This document shows, piece after piece, positions 26,453 through 35,164 of a DNA stretch of 64,000 nucleotides. The notes beneath the pieces were generated by a model. The model was not told where the DNA came from, did not search any database, and saw only the letters and a list, made by a program, of their open reading frames with translations. Origin of the DNA: Streptomyces spinoverrucosus (GTDB lineage: Bacteria; Actinomycetota; Actinomycetes; Streptomycetales; Streptomycetaceae); the NCBI RefSeq assembly GCF_015712165.1, contig NZ_JADPZX010000001.1:7021001-7085000 (forward strand), in the 5' to 3' direction. Within the stretch, counting starts at the first letter, position 1; every line of letters begins with the position of its first letter. The translations under genes were made by a program, and so were the position numbers.

Positions 26453-27337
26453 ATGCCGAACCTCCCCAATGTCGTGGTCTGGTCCATACCGGCCTTCGTG
26501 CTGCTCACCGTCATCGAGATGATCAGCGTCCGTCTCCATCCGGACGAGGACGCGGCCGGTTACGAGACCAAGGACGCCGCCACGAGCGTCACCATGGGAC
26601 TCGGCAGCCTCTTCTTCGACCTGCTGTGGAAGATCCCGATCGTTGCCATCTACACGGCCGTCTACGAGCTGACGCCCCTGCGTGTGCCCGTGCTGTGGTG
26701 GACGGTTCTGCTGATGCTGCTGGCGCAGGACTTCTTCTACTACTGGTCGCACCGCGGACACCACGTCATCCGCATTCTGTGGGCCTGCCACGTGGTCCAC
26801 CATTCGAGCAAGAAGTTCAATCTGACGACCGCGCTGCGCCAGCCGTGGACGTCTTTGACCGTTTGGCCGTTCTATGTTCCTTTGATCGCTCTCGGGGTGC
26901 ATCCGGCGGCGCTGGCGTTCTGCTCGTCCGCGAACCTCGTCTACCAGTTCTGGATCCACACCGAGCGGATCGACAAGATGCCCCGCTGGTTCGAGTTCGT
27001 GTTCAACACGCCGTCCCACCACCGGGTGCACCACGCCTCCCAGGGCGGCTATCTCGACCGCAACTTCGGCGGGATCCTCATCGTCTGGGACCGCCTCTTC
27101 GGCTCCTTCGTCGCCGAGACGGAACGGCCGGTGTACGGACTGACCAAGAACATCGACACGTACAACCCGCTGAAGGTCGCCACCCACGAGTACGCCGCCA
27201 TCGCCAAGGACCTGCGGACCGCTCGCAGTTGGCGCGAGCGTGCGGGGCGCCTGTTCCGCGGGCCGGGCTGGCAGCCGGCCCCGGCGCCCTCGCCCGTGCC
27301 GTCGCCGGAACCGGCCGGAGAGAGCGCGGCGGCGTGA
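26453..27337 (+). CDS. Sterol desaturase / fatty acid hydroxylase superfamily membrane protein
   Basis: 294 residues with four or so membrane segments and the eight-histidine di-iron signature: YYWSHRGHHVIRILWACHVV, HHSSKKFNLTTALRQ and NTPSHHRVHHASQGGYLD. The latter carries the last histidine box. The superfamily includes sterol C5 desaturase, alkylglycerol monooxygenase and carotene hydroxylase. The ATG at 26453 lies 6 nt after TACGGT (26441-26446), a good -10, so the transcript may be leaderless. A GTG at 26423 is the alternative. It is coupled by GTGA overlap to a YhhN-family gene, hinting at ether lipid or plasmalogen metabolism (inference). Confidence 0.9.
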   Translation: MPNLPNVVVWSIPAFVLLTVIEMISVRLHPDEDAAGYETKDAATSVTMGLGSLFFDLLWKIPIVAIYTAVYELTPLRVPVLWWTVLLMLLAQDFFYYWSHRGHHVIRILWACHVVHHSSKKFNLTTALRQPWTSLTVWPFYVPLIALGVHPAALAFCSSANLVYQFWIHTERIDKMPRWFEFVFNTPSHHRVHHASQGGYLDRNFGGILIVWDRLFGSFVAETERPVYGLTKNIDTYNPLKVATHEYAAIAKDLRTARSWRERAGRLFRGPGWQPAPAPSPVPSPEPAGESAAA

Positions 27338-28044
27338 GGATCCCTCGCACACTCCTCGCCGCCTTCGGCCTCGCCGTCGTCGTCGACCTCGCCTCGCTCG
27401 CCGTCGGCTTCGAGCCCGGGCACACCGTCGCCAAGCCGCTCCTGATGCCCCTCCTCGCCGCCTGGGCCGCCCTGAGCGGCGCACCCCGGCTGCTCGTCGT
27501 CGCCCTGCTGTTCGGCTGGGGCGGGGACGCGCTGCTGCTGTCGGACGCCGAGCCCGCCTTCCTGGCCGGGATGGCCTCCTTCGCCGTGGGACATGTGTGC
27601 TACCTCGCCCTCTTCAGGGCGCACGGTCGGCGAAACCCCGCTCCACGCGCGCGTGCGGGCCTTGTCGCCCTCGGCTACGCCGCCGCCCTCACCGGCACCG
27701 TAGCCCTGCTCTGGCCCGACCTGCCCGCCGACCTGCGCGTCCCCGTGGCCGCCTACAGCGCGTTGCTCACCGCCATGGCTTACGGCGCTTTCACCCGGCT
27801 CGGCATGGTCGCCGGGCTCGGCGGTGCGCTCTTCATGCTCTCCGACACGCTCATCGCCACCGGCGTCGCCGACTGGCCACAGCTGCCCAGGCCGGACTTC
27901 TGGATCATGCTCACGTACATCGCCGCGCAGGTCCTGCTGACCCGGGGCACGCTCGACCGGCGGCACACGCCGTCGGGGGCGACGGCAAAAGGCGCGGTCC
28001 GGTCCGGGCCGAACGGCTCACCCGTCCGGCCCGGCCGGCTGTGA
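27334..28044 (+). CDS. YhhN family (TMEM86-like) lysoplasmalogenase candidate
   Basis: 236 residues with about eight membrane segments. Family motifs are KPLLMPLLAAWAAL near residue 30, LLFGWGGDALLL, FLAGMASFAVGHVCYLALF, and the C-terminal LGGALFMLSDTLIA and YIAAQVLLTRG. The Asp residues in GGD and LSD are the conserved polar positions of TMEM86/YhhN proteins, of which the vertebrate member hydrolyses lysoplasmalogen. The GTG start overlaps the stop of the sterol-desaturase-like gene by 4 bases, so both are translated together. Confidence 0.9.
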   Translation: MRIPRTLLAAFGLAVVVDLASLAVGFEPGHTVAKPLLMPLLAAWAALSGAPRLLVVALLFGWGGDALLLSDAEPAFLAGMASFAVGHVCYLALFRAHGRRNPAPRARAGLVALGYAAALTGTVALLWPDLPADLRVPVAAYSALLTAMAYGAFTRLGMVAGLGGALFMLSDTLIATGVADWPQLPRPDFWIMLTYIAAQVLLTRGTLDRRHTPSGATAKGAVRSGPNGSPVRPGRL

Positions 28045-28069
28045 CAAACGCCCCCCGGGCGCCCCAGCC

Positions 28070-29587
28070 CTATTTGGTCACCGCGTCCAGCGCGTCCACC
28101 GTGCCCCAGCCGTAGAAGCCGTTGTAGTTCTTCGGCCCCTCGCACACCGCGTCGACCTTGCCGTCGCCGTTGATGTCGTACGGGTCCGTGCACGGCGTGG
28201 CGTCCGCCTCGGCGTACAGCAGCGCCTTCACCAGGGCGGGCGGGGCGTACGGGTGCGTCGACTTGATCAGGGCGGCGACGCCCGCCACGTGCGGCGACGC
28301 CATCGACGTACCGGCCATGTAGCCCCACTTGCCGCCGGGCAGCGTGCCCAGGATCAGGCCGCTCGTCGCGGGCGGCTCGGGCTTCTGGTACGCCGTCGAG
28401 TCGCCACCGGGGGCGGCGATGTCGATGACGCCCAGACCGTGGTTGGAGAAGGACGACTTCAGGCCCTTCGCGCCGGTCGCCGCCACCGTCACGATGCCCG
28501 GCAACTGCGTCGGTATGTCGTAGCACTCGGACGGGTCGATCACCCGTTCGGTGGGCGTGGAGTCGTTGGGGGAGACCGGGTCGGTGATCTCGTCGGCCGC
28601 GAGGTCGTAGTTCTCGTTGCCGGCCGCGGCGACGTTGACCGCGCCCTTCCTCTCCGCGTACTTCGAGGCCCGGGTGATGGCCTCCAGGAGCGCCTTCTGG
28701 TCCGGGTCGTTCTTGCAGTTGAAGTACCAGGGGTCGGTGTAATAGCTGTTGTTCGTCACGTCCACGCCGTGTTCGGCGGCCCAGACGAAGCCGCAGACCA
28801 CGGCCTCCGTGTAGAAGTAGCCGGCGGTGGTCGACACCTTGATGCCGGACACCTTCACGCCCGGCGCCACGCCCGTCATGCCGACGCCGTTCTTCGCGGC
28901 CGCGATCTCCCCGGCCACGTGCGTGCCATGCGGGCTCTCCGCCGCGCTGGGCCGCCAGGCACCGTCGGTGGTGTCCGGCTTGCCCGTGACGCAGTTGACG
29001 GACGCCTCGCGATCGAAGTTCGGAGCGATGTCCGGGTGAGTGTCGTCCACGCCGGTGTCGATCACGGCGACGGTCACCCGATCGCTTCCGAGCGACTTCT
29101 CATGCGCCTTGTCCGCCTTGATCGCCGGCAGGTCCCACTGCAGCGACTGGAGCGGGTCCTGCCCCTCGGCGGCCTCCACATCGGCCAGGTCCTCGGCCGT
29201 GAGCACCTTCGGCGTCCCCACGTCGGTCGTCGACTGCGCGGGCAGCGGCGCCGTCCGGGTGGCGCCGGCCGACTGCACCCCCCGTACGTTCCTGATCGTC
29301 CGAGCGAACTCGGCGTTCGCCGAGTGCACAACGATCACACCGATCTGGTCGTACGACATCACGATCGTTCCGCCGGCCTCGGCGATCGCCTTCTTCAGAT
29401 GCCCTGAGACACCCTGCCCGGGGCGGACGTTGACGACATAGCTCAGCGAGGTCGCGTCGGCGGCCACCGGGGCGGCGGGCTGCGCCGCGGACGCCGTGGC
29501 GTTCGGCAGGAACGCCAGAGCCGTCGCCATGGCCATACCGACCGGGATCACCAGGGCGCGGCGGTGGCGGGGGTGAGGCACTGTCAT
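28070..29587 (-). CDS. Secreted S8 family subtilisin-like protease
   Basis: 505 residues. Signal peptide: HPRHRRALVIPVGMAMATAL with an Ala-rich cleavage region (ATASAAQ). An I9-like propeptide segment (LSYVVNVRPGQG, VGVIVVHSANAEF-like) follows. The catalytic triad is seen in VAVIDTGVDDTHPD (Asp), HGTHVAGEIAAAKNG (His) and YMAGTSMASPHVAGVAAL (Ser); NNSYYTD and AAGNENYD supply the oxyanion Asn region. The C-terminal DPYDINGDGKVDAV looks like a calcium-binding dockerin-like loop. It is a close paralogue of the gene immediately upstream (29701-31224). GGAGACC precedes both starts. Confidence 0.95.
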   Translation of the reverse strand: MTVPHPRHRRALVIPVGMAMATALAFLPNATASAAQPAAPVAADATSLSYVVNVRPGQGVSGHLKKAIAEAGGTIVMSYDQIGVIVVHSANAEFARTIRNVRGVQSAGATRTAPLPAQSTTDVGTPKVLTAEDLADVEAAEGQDPLQSLQWDLPAIKADKAHEKSLGSDRVTVAVIDTGVDDTHPDIAPNFDREASVNCVTGKPDTTDGAWRPSAAESPHGTHVAGEIAAAKNGVGMTGVAPGVKVSGIKVSTTAGYFYTEAVVCGFVWAAEHGVDVTNNSYYTDPWYFNCKNDPDQKALLEAITRASKYAERKGAVNVAAAGNENYDLAADEITDPVSPNDSTPTERVIDPSECYDIPTQLPGIVTVAATGAKGLKSSFSNHGLGVIDIAAPGGDSTAYQKPEPPATSGLILGTLPGGKWGYMAGTSMASPHVAGVAALIKSTHPYAPPALVKALLYAEADATPCTDPYDINGDGKVDAVCEGPKNYNGFYGWGTVDALDAVTK

Positions 29588-29700
29588 GGTTTGCGGGTCT
29601 CCAGTTCGTTCGTGGATGCGGGCGGTACGAGCGGACCGTGCGGGAGGTTCCGGGTGCGGGCGGCGCGGCCGGTGGTCCGGCCGCGCCGCGGCCTGAGCGG

Positions 29701-31224
29701 CTACTTGACCGCGCGCAGCGCGTTGACGATGCCGTGTCCGTAGAAACCGTTGACGCGTGTGCCGCCCTCGCACACCGCGTCCTGCGTACCGTCACCGTCC
29801 TGGTCGTACGACTCGGGGCAGGCCGTCTTGTCCGCCTGTGCCTTGAGCAGCCACTGGAGCTGCGCCGGGCTCGCCCACGGGTGCTCGGACTTCAGCAGCG
29901 CCGCGACCCCCGCGGCGTGCGGCGAGGCCATCGAGGTGCCCTGGAGGAAGGCGTACTGGTTGTTCGGCATGGTCGACAGGATGCGGCCGTTCTTCGACGG
30001 CGTGTCAGGGATCTGGTAGAGCCGGTCGCCGCCCGGCGCCGCGACGTCGACGACGCCCTTGCCGTACGTGGAGTAGTACGACTTGAGGTTCTGCACGCCC
30101 GTGGCGCTGACCGTGACGATCCCCGGGAGCTGCGTCGGCACGTCGAAGCACTCGTGCGGGTCGATGGTGCGCTCGACCGGGGTGGAGTCGTCGGGGCTGC
30201 TGTCGTCGACGATGGCGTCCGAGTCCAGGTCGTGGTTGGAGTTGCCCGCCGACGCCAGGTGCAGGGTGCCCTTCTTCTGGGCGTACAGCTGCGCCCGGTT
30301 GACCGCGTCGACGATCGCCCGCTGGTCCGGGTCGTCCATGCAGTTGTACAGCCACGGGTCGACGTAGTAGCTGTTGTTCGTTATCTCGACGCCGTGATCG
30401 GCCGCGAACACGAACGCGCACACGACGCTCTCCGGGTAGAAGAGCCCGTTGTGCGGGTCGCTCACCTTGATGCTCGACACCTTCACACCGGGCGCCACAC
30501 CGGCCACGCCGATGTCGTTGCGGGCCGCCGCGATCTCACCGGCGACGTGCGTGCCGTGGTAGTCCTCCGCGGTGTACGGCCGCCAGGCGCCCTCGCTGGT
30601 GTCCGCGACGCCGCCGACACAGTTGGCGGACTGGCTCGCGGAGAAGTTCGGGGCGAGGTCGGGGTGGGTGTCGTCGACGCCGGTGTCGATCACGGCGACG
30701 GTGACCTTGCGGCTGCCCGGGTTGATCTGCGCGGCCTTGTCGGCGCCGATCGCCCGCAGGTCCCACTGGTCGGCTTCGAGGGGCTCGCTCCCGGCCGTGG
30801 CGGCCGCCTCGACCTTCGCGGCCTCCGCGGCGGTCAGGTAGTCGGCCGCGCCCTGGTCCGTCGTACCCGCGGCGACCAGCGGAGCGGTGCGCGTGGCACC
30901 GGCCGACTGCACGCCGCGGGCCTTGCGTATCTGCGCGCCGAAGTCCGGGTTCGCCGAGTGCACGACGATCACGCCGATCTTCTCGTACGTGGTCACGACC
31001 GTGCCGCCGGCCGCGGCGATCGCCTTGTGCACCGACGCGATCGTGTGACGGTCCGTCTTGGTGTTGACGACGTACGCCAGTTTGGGCGCGTCCGCGGACT
31101 GGGCGGCGGACTCCGCTTGCGGGGCGGCCGTGGCGGCCGCGGGCAGGAAGCCGAGCGAGGCGGTCAGCGACAGCACGACGGGCACGGCGAGGGCGAGCCG
31201 GCGTCTGGAACGCAGATGAGCCAT
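29701..31224 (-). CDS. Secreted S8 family subtilisin-like protease (tandem paralogue)
   Basis: 507 residues. Basic signal start MAHLRSRRRLALAVPVVLSL ending ATAAPQA. Triad: VAVIDTGVDDTHPD, YHGTHVAGEIAAARND, LQGTSMASPHAAGVAALL. The C-terminal ESYDQDGDGTQDAV is again a Ca-loop like that of its neighbour. Both share length, the CVGG/CVTG and CMDDPDQ/CKNDPDQ cysteine positions and the GFYGHG/GFYGWG terminus, so this is a tandem duplication. TGGAGACCCC precedes the ATG. The gene is divergent from the acetate permease operon across a 332-bp gap. Confidence 0.95.
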   Translation of the reverse strand: MAHLRSRRRLALAVPVVLSLTASLGFLPAAATAAPQAESAAQSADAPKLAYVVNTKTDRHTIASVHKAIAAAGGTVVTTYEKIGVIVVHSANPDFGAQIRKARGVQSAGATRTAPLVAAGTTDQGAADYLTAAEAAKVEAAATAGSEPLEADQWDLRAIGADKAAQINPGSRKVTVAVIDTGVDDTHPDLAPNFSASQSANCVGGVADTSEGAWRPYTAEDYHGTHVAGEIAAARNDIGVAGVAPGVKVSSIKVSDPHNGLFYPESVVCAFVFAADHGVEITNNSYYVDPWLYNCMDDPDQRAIVDAVNRAQLYAQKKGTLHLASAGNSNHDLDSDAIVDDSSPDDSTPVERTIDPHECFDVPTQLPGIVTVSATGVQNLKSYYSTYGKGVVDVAAPGGDRLYQIPDTPSKNGRILSTMPNNQYAFLQGTSMASPHAAGVAALLKSEHPWASPAQLQWLLKAQADKTACPESYDQDGDGTQDAVCEGGTRVNGFYGHGIVNALRAVK

Positions 31225-31341
31225 GGGGTCTCCACTTCATCCGGAAACGAAACCGGCCCGAGACACAGGTGGTGCTCGGGCAGGTACATGACGGGTGGTG
31301 CAGGGTGAAGCTATCCCCCGACCTCACTGGCCAGCAATCAC

Positions 31342-31378
31342 TTCCGGCGATGACTTCGGAGTTTTCCGGCGATGACTT
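31342..31378. repeat. 15-bp direct repeats in protease/permease intergenic gap
   Basis: TTCCGGCGATGACTT occurs at 31342-31356 and again exactly at 31364-31378, start to start 22 bp, about two helical turns. It lies in the 332-bp divergent gap (31225-31556), 118 bp before the upstream protease start. Such spacing is compatible with a regulator binding site for either promoter. The remainder of the gap holds only the CRP-like palindrome at 31506. Confidence 0.7.
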
Positions 31379-31505
31379 TCGAAAGAACTCAGGGAGGTTG
31401 AACCGGTTCTCGCGTGGCGCCGTGACGTTGAACAGGGAGCCCGAGCACCATCGAGGCCCTCTGTCGGATCACGCACCCGGCCACTAACATCGCCGCCCGG
31501 TTCCC

Positions 31506-31519
31506 GTGATCCACATCAC
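31506..31519 (+). promoter_or_regulatory. CRP-like palindrome upstream of DUF485-actP
   Basis: GTGATCCACATCAC is GTGA-N6-TCAC, matching both half-sites of the CRP/CAP consensus and, with one mismatch, the GTG(N6)GNCAC pattern reported for Streptomyces Crp. It lies 38 bp before the GTG start at 31557. A possible -10 (TAACAT, about 31487-31492) is upstream of it, which would make it a repressing or post-start site unless another promoter is used. Confidence 0.5.
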
Positions 31520-31556
31520 AACTATCAGCACAGCACCCGCAACGCGAGGAGACTCC

Positions 31557-31913
31557 GTGGCCACCGACGCACCGCCCCCCTCGAAGACAGAACATCGACT
31601 CCCCTCGACCGAGGAGTTCGTCGAGGTGCAGAACAGCGCGGAGTTCGGTGAACTGCGCCGCTCCTACCGCTCCTTCGCCTTTCCGCTGACCGTCGGCTTC
31701 ATCGCCTGGTACCTGCTGTACGTCCTGCTGTCCAACTACGCGGGCGGCTTCATGGGCACCAAGCTCTTCGGCAACATCAACGTCGCCTTCGTCCTCGGCG
31801 TCGCCCAGTTCGTCACCACGTTCCTCATCGCCTGGTGGTACTCGCGGCACGCCGCCGCGAAGCTCGACCCCAAGGCGGAGGCCATCAAGTCCGGGATGGA
31901 GAGCCGCGCATGA
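31557..31913 (+). CDS. DUF485 domain membrane protein
   Basis: 118 residues. The DUF485 core reads FGELRRSYRSFAFPLTVGFI, then AWYLLYVLLSNYAGGFMGTK and INVAFVLGVAQFVTTFLIAW, ending in a charged cytosolic tail. Two membrane helices. DUF485 genes (yjcH) nearly always precede actP-type acetate permeases, as here: its TGA overlaps the actP ATG (ATGA). GAGGAGA stands 6 nt before the GTG start. Confidence 0.95.
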   Translation: MATDAPPPSKTEHRLPSTEEFVEVQNSAEFGELRRSYRSFAFPLTVGFIAWYLLYVLLSNYAGGFMGTKLFGNINVAFVLGVAQFVTTFLIAWWYSRHAAAKLDPKAEAIKSGMESRA

Positions 31914-33535
31914 GCCCCGTACAGCAGACCGTTCTCGCGGCCAACGAGGCCAGCGAGCACCGCCCGCTCATCATCACGCTGTTCGCGGTGTTCGTCGTGG
32001 CGACCCTGTTCATCACGGTCTGGGCGGGCCGCCAGACCAAGGACGCGGCCGACTTCTACGCGGGTGGCCGCCAGTTCAGCGCCTTCCAGAACGGACTCGC
32101 GGTCTCCGGCGACTACATGTCGGCCGCGTCGTTCCTCGGCATCGCCGGCGCGATCGCCCTCTTCGGATACGACGGCTTCCTGTACTCCATCGGCTTCCTG
32201 GTCGCCTGGCTGGTCGCCCTGCTGCTGGTGGCCGAGCCACTGCGGAACTCCGGCCGGTACACCATGGGTGACGTCCTCGCCTACCGCATGCGCCAGCGCC
32301 CGGTCCGCACCGCGGCCGGTACCTCCACGATCGTCGTGTCGATCTTCTACCTGCTGGCCCAGATGGCCGGCGCCGGCGTCCTTGTCTCGCTGCTCCTCGG
32401 CATCACCTCGGACGCGGGCAAGGTCGCGATCGTCGCGCTCGTCGGCGTTCTGATGATCGTTTATGTCTCCATTGGCGGTATGAAGGGCACCACCTGGGTT
32501 CAGATGATCAAAGCCGTGCTGCTGATCGGCGGCACGATCCTGATCACCTTCCTGGTGATGCTCAAGTTCAACTTCAACATCTCCGACCTGCTCGGCAGCG
32601 CCGCCGAGAACAGCGGCAAGGGTGCCGCCTTCCTGGAGCCCGGCCTGCAGTACGGCGCCAGCGGCACCTCCAAGCTGGACTTCATCTCCCTCGGCATCGC
32701 CCTGGTGCTCGGCACCGCCGGTCTGCCGCACATCCTGATCCGCTTCTACACGGTGCCCAACGCCAAGGCCGCCCGGAAGTCCGTGAACTGGGCGATCGGC
32801 ATCATCGGCGCCTTCTACCTGATGACCATCGCCCTCGGCTTCGGCGCGGCCGCGCTGATCTCCCAGGACGAGATCATCGCGTCCAACCCGTCCGGCAACA
32901 CGGCCGCCCCGCTGCTCGCCCTGCACCTCGGCGGCGTCGACTCGGCCTGGGGCGCGATCCTGCTGGCCACGATCTCGGCGGTGGCCTTCGCGACGATCCT
33001 CGCCGTGGTCGCCGGCCTCACCCTCGCCTCGTCGTCCTCCTTCGCGCACGACATCTACGCCAACGTCATCCGCAAGGGGAAGGCCACCGAGGGGGAGGAG
33101 ATGAAGGCGGCCCGCTGGGCGACCGTCTTCATCGGCATCGTCTCCATCGCCCTGGGCGCCCTCGCCCGCGACCTCAACGTGGCCGGCCTGGTCGCCCTGG
33201 CGTTCGCGGTCGCCGCGTCCGCCAACCTGCCGACCATCCTGTACAGCCTGTTCTGGAAGCGGTTCACCACCCAGGGCGCGCTGTGGTCGATCTACGGCGG
33301 TCTGATCGTCGCCGTCGGCCTGGTGCTGTTCTCGCCCGTCGTCTCCGGCGACCCCAAGGCGATGTTCCCCAGCGTCGACTTCGCCTGGTTCCCGCTGAAG
33401 AACCCGGGCATCATCTCCATCCCGTTCGGTTTCCTGATGGGCTGGCTCGGCACGGTCCTGTCGAAGGAGGAGCCGGACACCGGCAAGTACGCCGAGCTGG
33501 AGGTCCGGTCCCTGACCGGCACCGGCGCCCACTGA
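31910..33535 (+). CDS. actP: Cation/acetate symporter ActP (SSS family)
   Basis: 541 residues with about 13 membrane segments of the sodium:solute symporter fold. Seen are KDAADFYAGGRQFSAFQNGL and AVSGDYMSAASFLGIAGAIA near the N-terminus, the SSS signature region LGIALVLGTAGLPHILIRFY, and ASSSSFAHDIYANVIRKGKA. These match ActP (YjcG) acetate permeases. The start overlaps the DUF485 stop, giving translational coupling. A very strong hairpin terminator follows at 33549-33593, so the operon is two genes. Confidence 0.95.
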   Translation: MSPVQQTVLAANEASEHRPLIITLFAVFVVATLFITVWAGRQTKDAADFYAGGRQFSAFQNGLAVSGDYMSAASFLGIAGAIALFGYDGFLYSIGFLVAWLVALLLVAEPLRNSGRYTMGDVLAYRMRQRPVRTAAGTSTIVVSIFYLLAQMAGAGVLVSLLLGITSDAGKVAIVALVGVLMIVYVSIGGMKGTTWVQMIKAVLLIGGTILITFLVMLKFNFNISDLLGSAAENSGKGAAFLEPGLQYGASGTSKLDFISLGIALVLGTAGLPHILIRFYTVPNAKAARKSVNWAIGIIGAFYLMTIALGFGAAALISQDEIIASNPSGNTAAPLLALHLGGVDSAWGAILLATISAVAFATILAVVAGLTLASSSSFAHDIYANVIRKGKATEGEEMKAARWATVFIGIVSIALGALARDLNVAGLVALAFAVAASANLPTILYSLFWKRFTTQGALWSIYGGLIVAVGLVLFSPVVSGDPKAMFPSVDFAWFPLKNPGIISIPFGFLMGWLGTVLSKEEPDTGKYAELEVRSLTGTGAH

Positions 33536-33548
33536 GCACACCTGAGAA

Positions 33549-33593
33549 GCGGCCGCGTCGTGGGACTTCTGTGGGTCCCTACGACGCGGCCGC
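33549..33593 (+). terminator. Hairpin terminator after actP
   Basis: GCGGCCGCGTCGT and ACGACGCGGCCGC pair perfectly over 13 bp, and GGGAC/GTCCC extends the stem inward past a one-base bulge. It lies 13 bp after the actP stop. No long T-tract, as is usual in Streptomyces. Confidence 0.9.
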
Positions 33594-33707
33594 GTCTTAC
33601 CTCGTGGGATCGGGCCTTAGGCGATGTCAGTGGGGTCACGTAGGCTCGCAGATGTCGGAGAAAGATGTGCTCCGTCGCGTGTGATCCACCATGAGGGAGG
33701 GGGCCAC

Positions 33708-34697
33708 GTGCTCATCGACACTTACGGCCGGGTGGCCACCGACCTGAGGGTCTCGCTGACCGACCGCTGCAATCTGCGCTGTACGTACTGCATGCCCGAG
33801 GAGGGCCTGCAGTGGCTGGCCAAGCCGGACCTGCTCACGGACGACGAGATCGTCCGCCTGATCGACATCGCCGTCACCTCCCTGGGGATCAAGGAGGTCC
33901 GCTTCACCGGCGGCGAGCCCCTGCTGCGCCCCGGCCTGGTCGGCATCGTCGAGCGTGTCGCGGCCCTCGACCCGCGCCCCCAGATGTCGCTGACCACCAA
34001 CGGCATCGGCCTCAAGCGCACCGCGACCGCCCTGAAGGCGGCCGGCCTGGACCGGGTCAACGTCTCCCTGGACACCCTCCGCCCCGACGTCTTCAAGGCC
34101 CTCACTCGCCGCGACCGCCACAAGGACGTCATCGAGGGCCTGCACGCCGCCCGTGCGGCGGGCCTGACCCCGGTCAAGGTCAACACGGTCCTGATGCCGG
34201 GGCTGAACGGCGACGAGGCCCCCGACCTGCTGGCCTGGGCCGTGGAGCACGACTACGAGCTGCGCTTCATCGAGCAGATGCCCCTGGACGCCCAGCACGG
34301 CTGGAAGCGCGAGGGCATGATCACGGCCGGCGACATCCTGACCTCCCTGCGCACCCGCTTCGACCTGACCCCCGAGGGCGACGAGGCCCGCGGCACGGCC
34401 CCCGCCGAGCGCTGGATCGTGAACGGCGGCCCGCACCGCGTCGGTGTCATCGCCTCCGTCACCCGTCCGTTCTGCGCGGCCTGCGACCGTACCCGCCTGA
34501 CGGCCGACGGCCAGATACGTACGTGCCTGTTCGCCCGCGAGGAGACGGACCTGCGCGCGGCCCTCCGCTCGGGCGCCCCCGACGAGGAGATCGCCCGTAT
34601 CTGGCGCCTGGCGATGTGGGGCAAGAAGGCGGGCGCGGGCCTGGACGACCCGAGCTTCGTGCAGCCGGACAGGCCTATGTCTGCGATAGGGGGCTGA
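33708..34697 (+). CDS. moaA: GTP 3',8-cyclase MoaA (molybdenum cofactor)
   Basis: 329-residue radical-SAM enzyme catalysing the first step of molybdopterin synthesis. The N-terminal 4Fe-4S motif is DRCNLRCTYCMP (CxxxCxxC), followed by RFTGGEPLLRPGL (SAM-binding GGE). The C-terminal cluster motif is CAACDRTRLTADGQIRTCLF, and the protein ends in the conserved Gly-Gly (SAIGG) needed for activity. The GTG at 33708 follows GGGAGGGGG. It is isolated from other moa genes. Confidence 0.97.
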   Translation: MLIDTYGRVATDLRVSLTDRCNLRCTYCMPEEGLQWLAKPDLLTDDEIVRLIDIAVTSLGIKEVRFTGGEPLLRPGLVGIVERVAALDPRPQMSLTTNGIGLKRTATALKAAGLDRVNVSLDTLRPDVFKALTRRDRHKDVIEGLHAARAAGLTPVKVNTVLMPGLNGDEAPDLLAWAVEHDYELRFIEQMPLDAQHGWKREGMITAGDILTSLRTRFDLTPEGDEARGTAPAERWIVNGGPHRVGVIASVTRPFCAACDRTRLTADGQIRTCLFAREETDLRAALRSGAPDEEIARIWRLAMWGKKAGAGLDDPSFVQPDRPMSAIGG

Positions 34698-34748
34698 CTG
34701 CAACGCCCCAAAGGGGGGCGGGGCTGTATCGATGCCCCTCAGCCCCCC
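34690..34748. terminator. Possible bidirectional terminator between moaA and the convergent small gene
   Basis: GGGGGCTGA (34690-34698) pairs with TCAGCCCCC (34740-34748), enclosing an inner CGCCCC/GGGGCG hairpin. The outer stem includes the stop codons of both convergent genes. Confidence 0.5.
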
Positions 34749-34957
34749 TGCTGCTCCTCCCACTCGTTGAGCAGCACAACGTCCTTCAAGAACCCCCGCA
34801 CCCCGAGAAACTGCGAAAGATGCTCGCGATGCTCCCCGCACGCGAGCCACGCCTTGCGCCGTTCCGGCGTGTGAATCTTCGGGTTGTTCCAGGCCAGCAC
34901 CCACACGGCGTCGGCACGACAGCCCTTCGCGGAACAGATCGGGGTCTCGTCACTCAC
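34739..34957 (-). CDS. Small conserved actinomycete protein with CxxxxC/CGEH motif
   Basis: 72 residues: SDETPICSAKGCRADAVWVL, then AWNNPKIHTPERRKAWLACG and EHREHLSQFLGVRGFL. The cysteines at CSAKGC and the ACGEHREH Cys/His cluster suggest one zinc site. From memory, relatives are sometimes called acetone carboxylase in automated annotation, which is not supported by size or motifs. It starts with GTG without a Shine-Dalgarno. Function unknown. Confidence 0.8.
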   Translation of the reverse strand: MSDETPICSAKGCRADAVWVLAWNNPKIHTPERRKAWLACGEHREHLSQFLGVRGFLKDVVLLNEWEEQQGG

Positions 34958-35164
34958 AGGTTCGTCTCACCACTGCACAGAAAAGGCGACGCCGAGCAGC
35001 CACGGGGGGAGCTGCCCGGCGTCGGTCCGTCGCTCCGACGGGGGATGCGGAGCGCCTACGAAGTATGTCACGGGTAACCGGTTGCCGGGCACCTGAACAA
35101 CATGATTGATCCGAGCTTTTCCATAGCTCTGAACGAAGGCTTGACGCGAAGACCCTCCGCAGCC

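Noticed and set aside
31736..33541. 601-residue minus-strand open frame opposite DUF485-actP
   Set aside because: Low-complexity Gly/Asp/Gln/Arg product antisense to a clear transporter; a G+C artefact.
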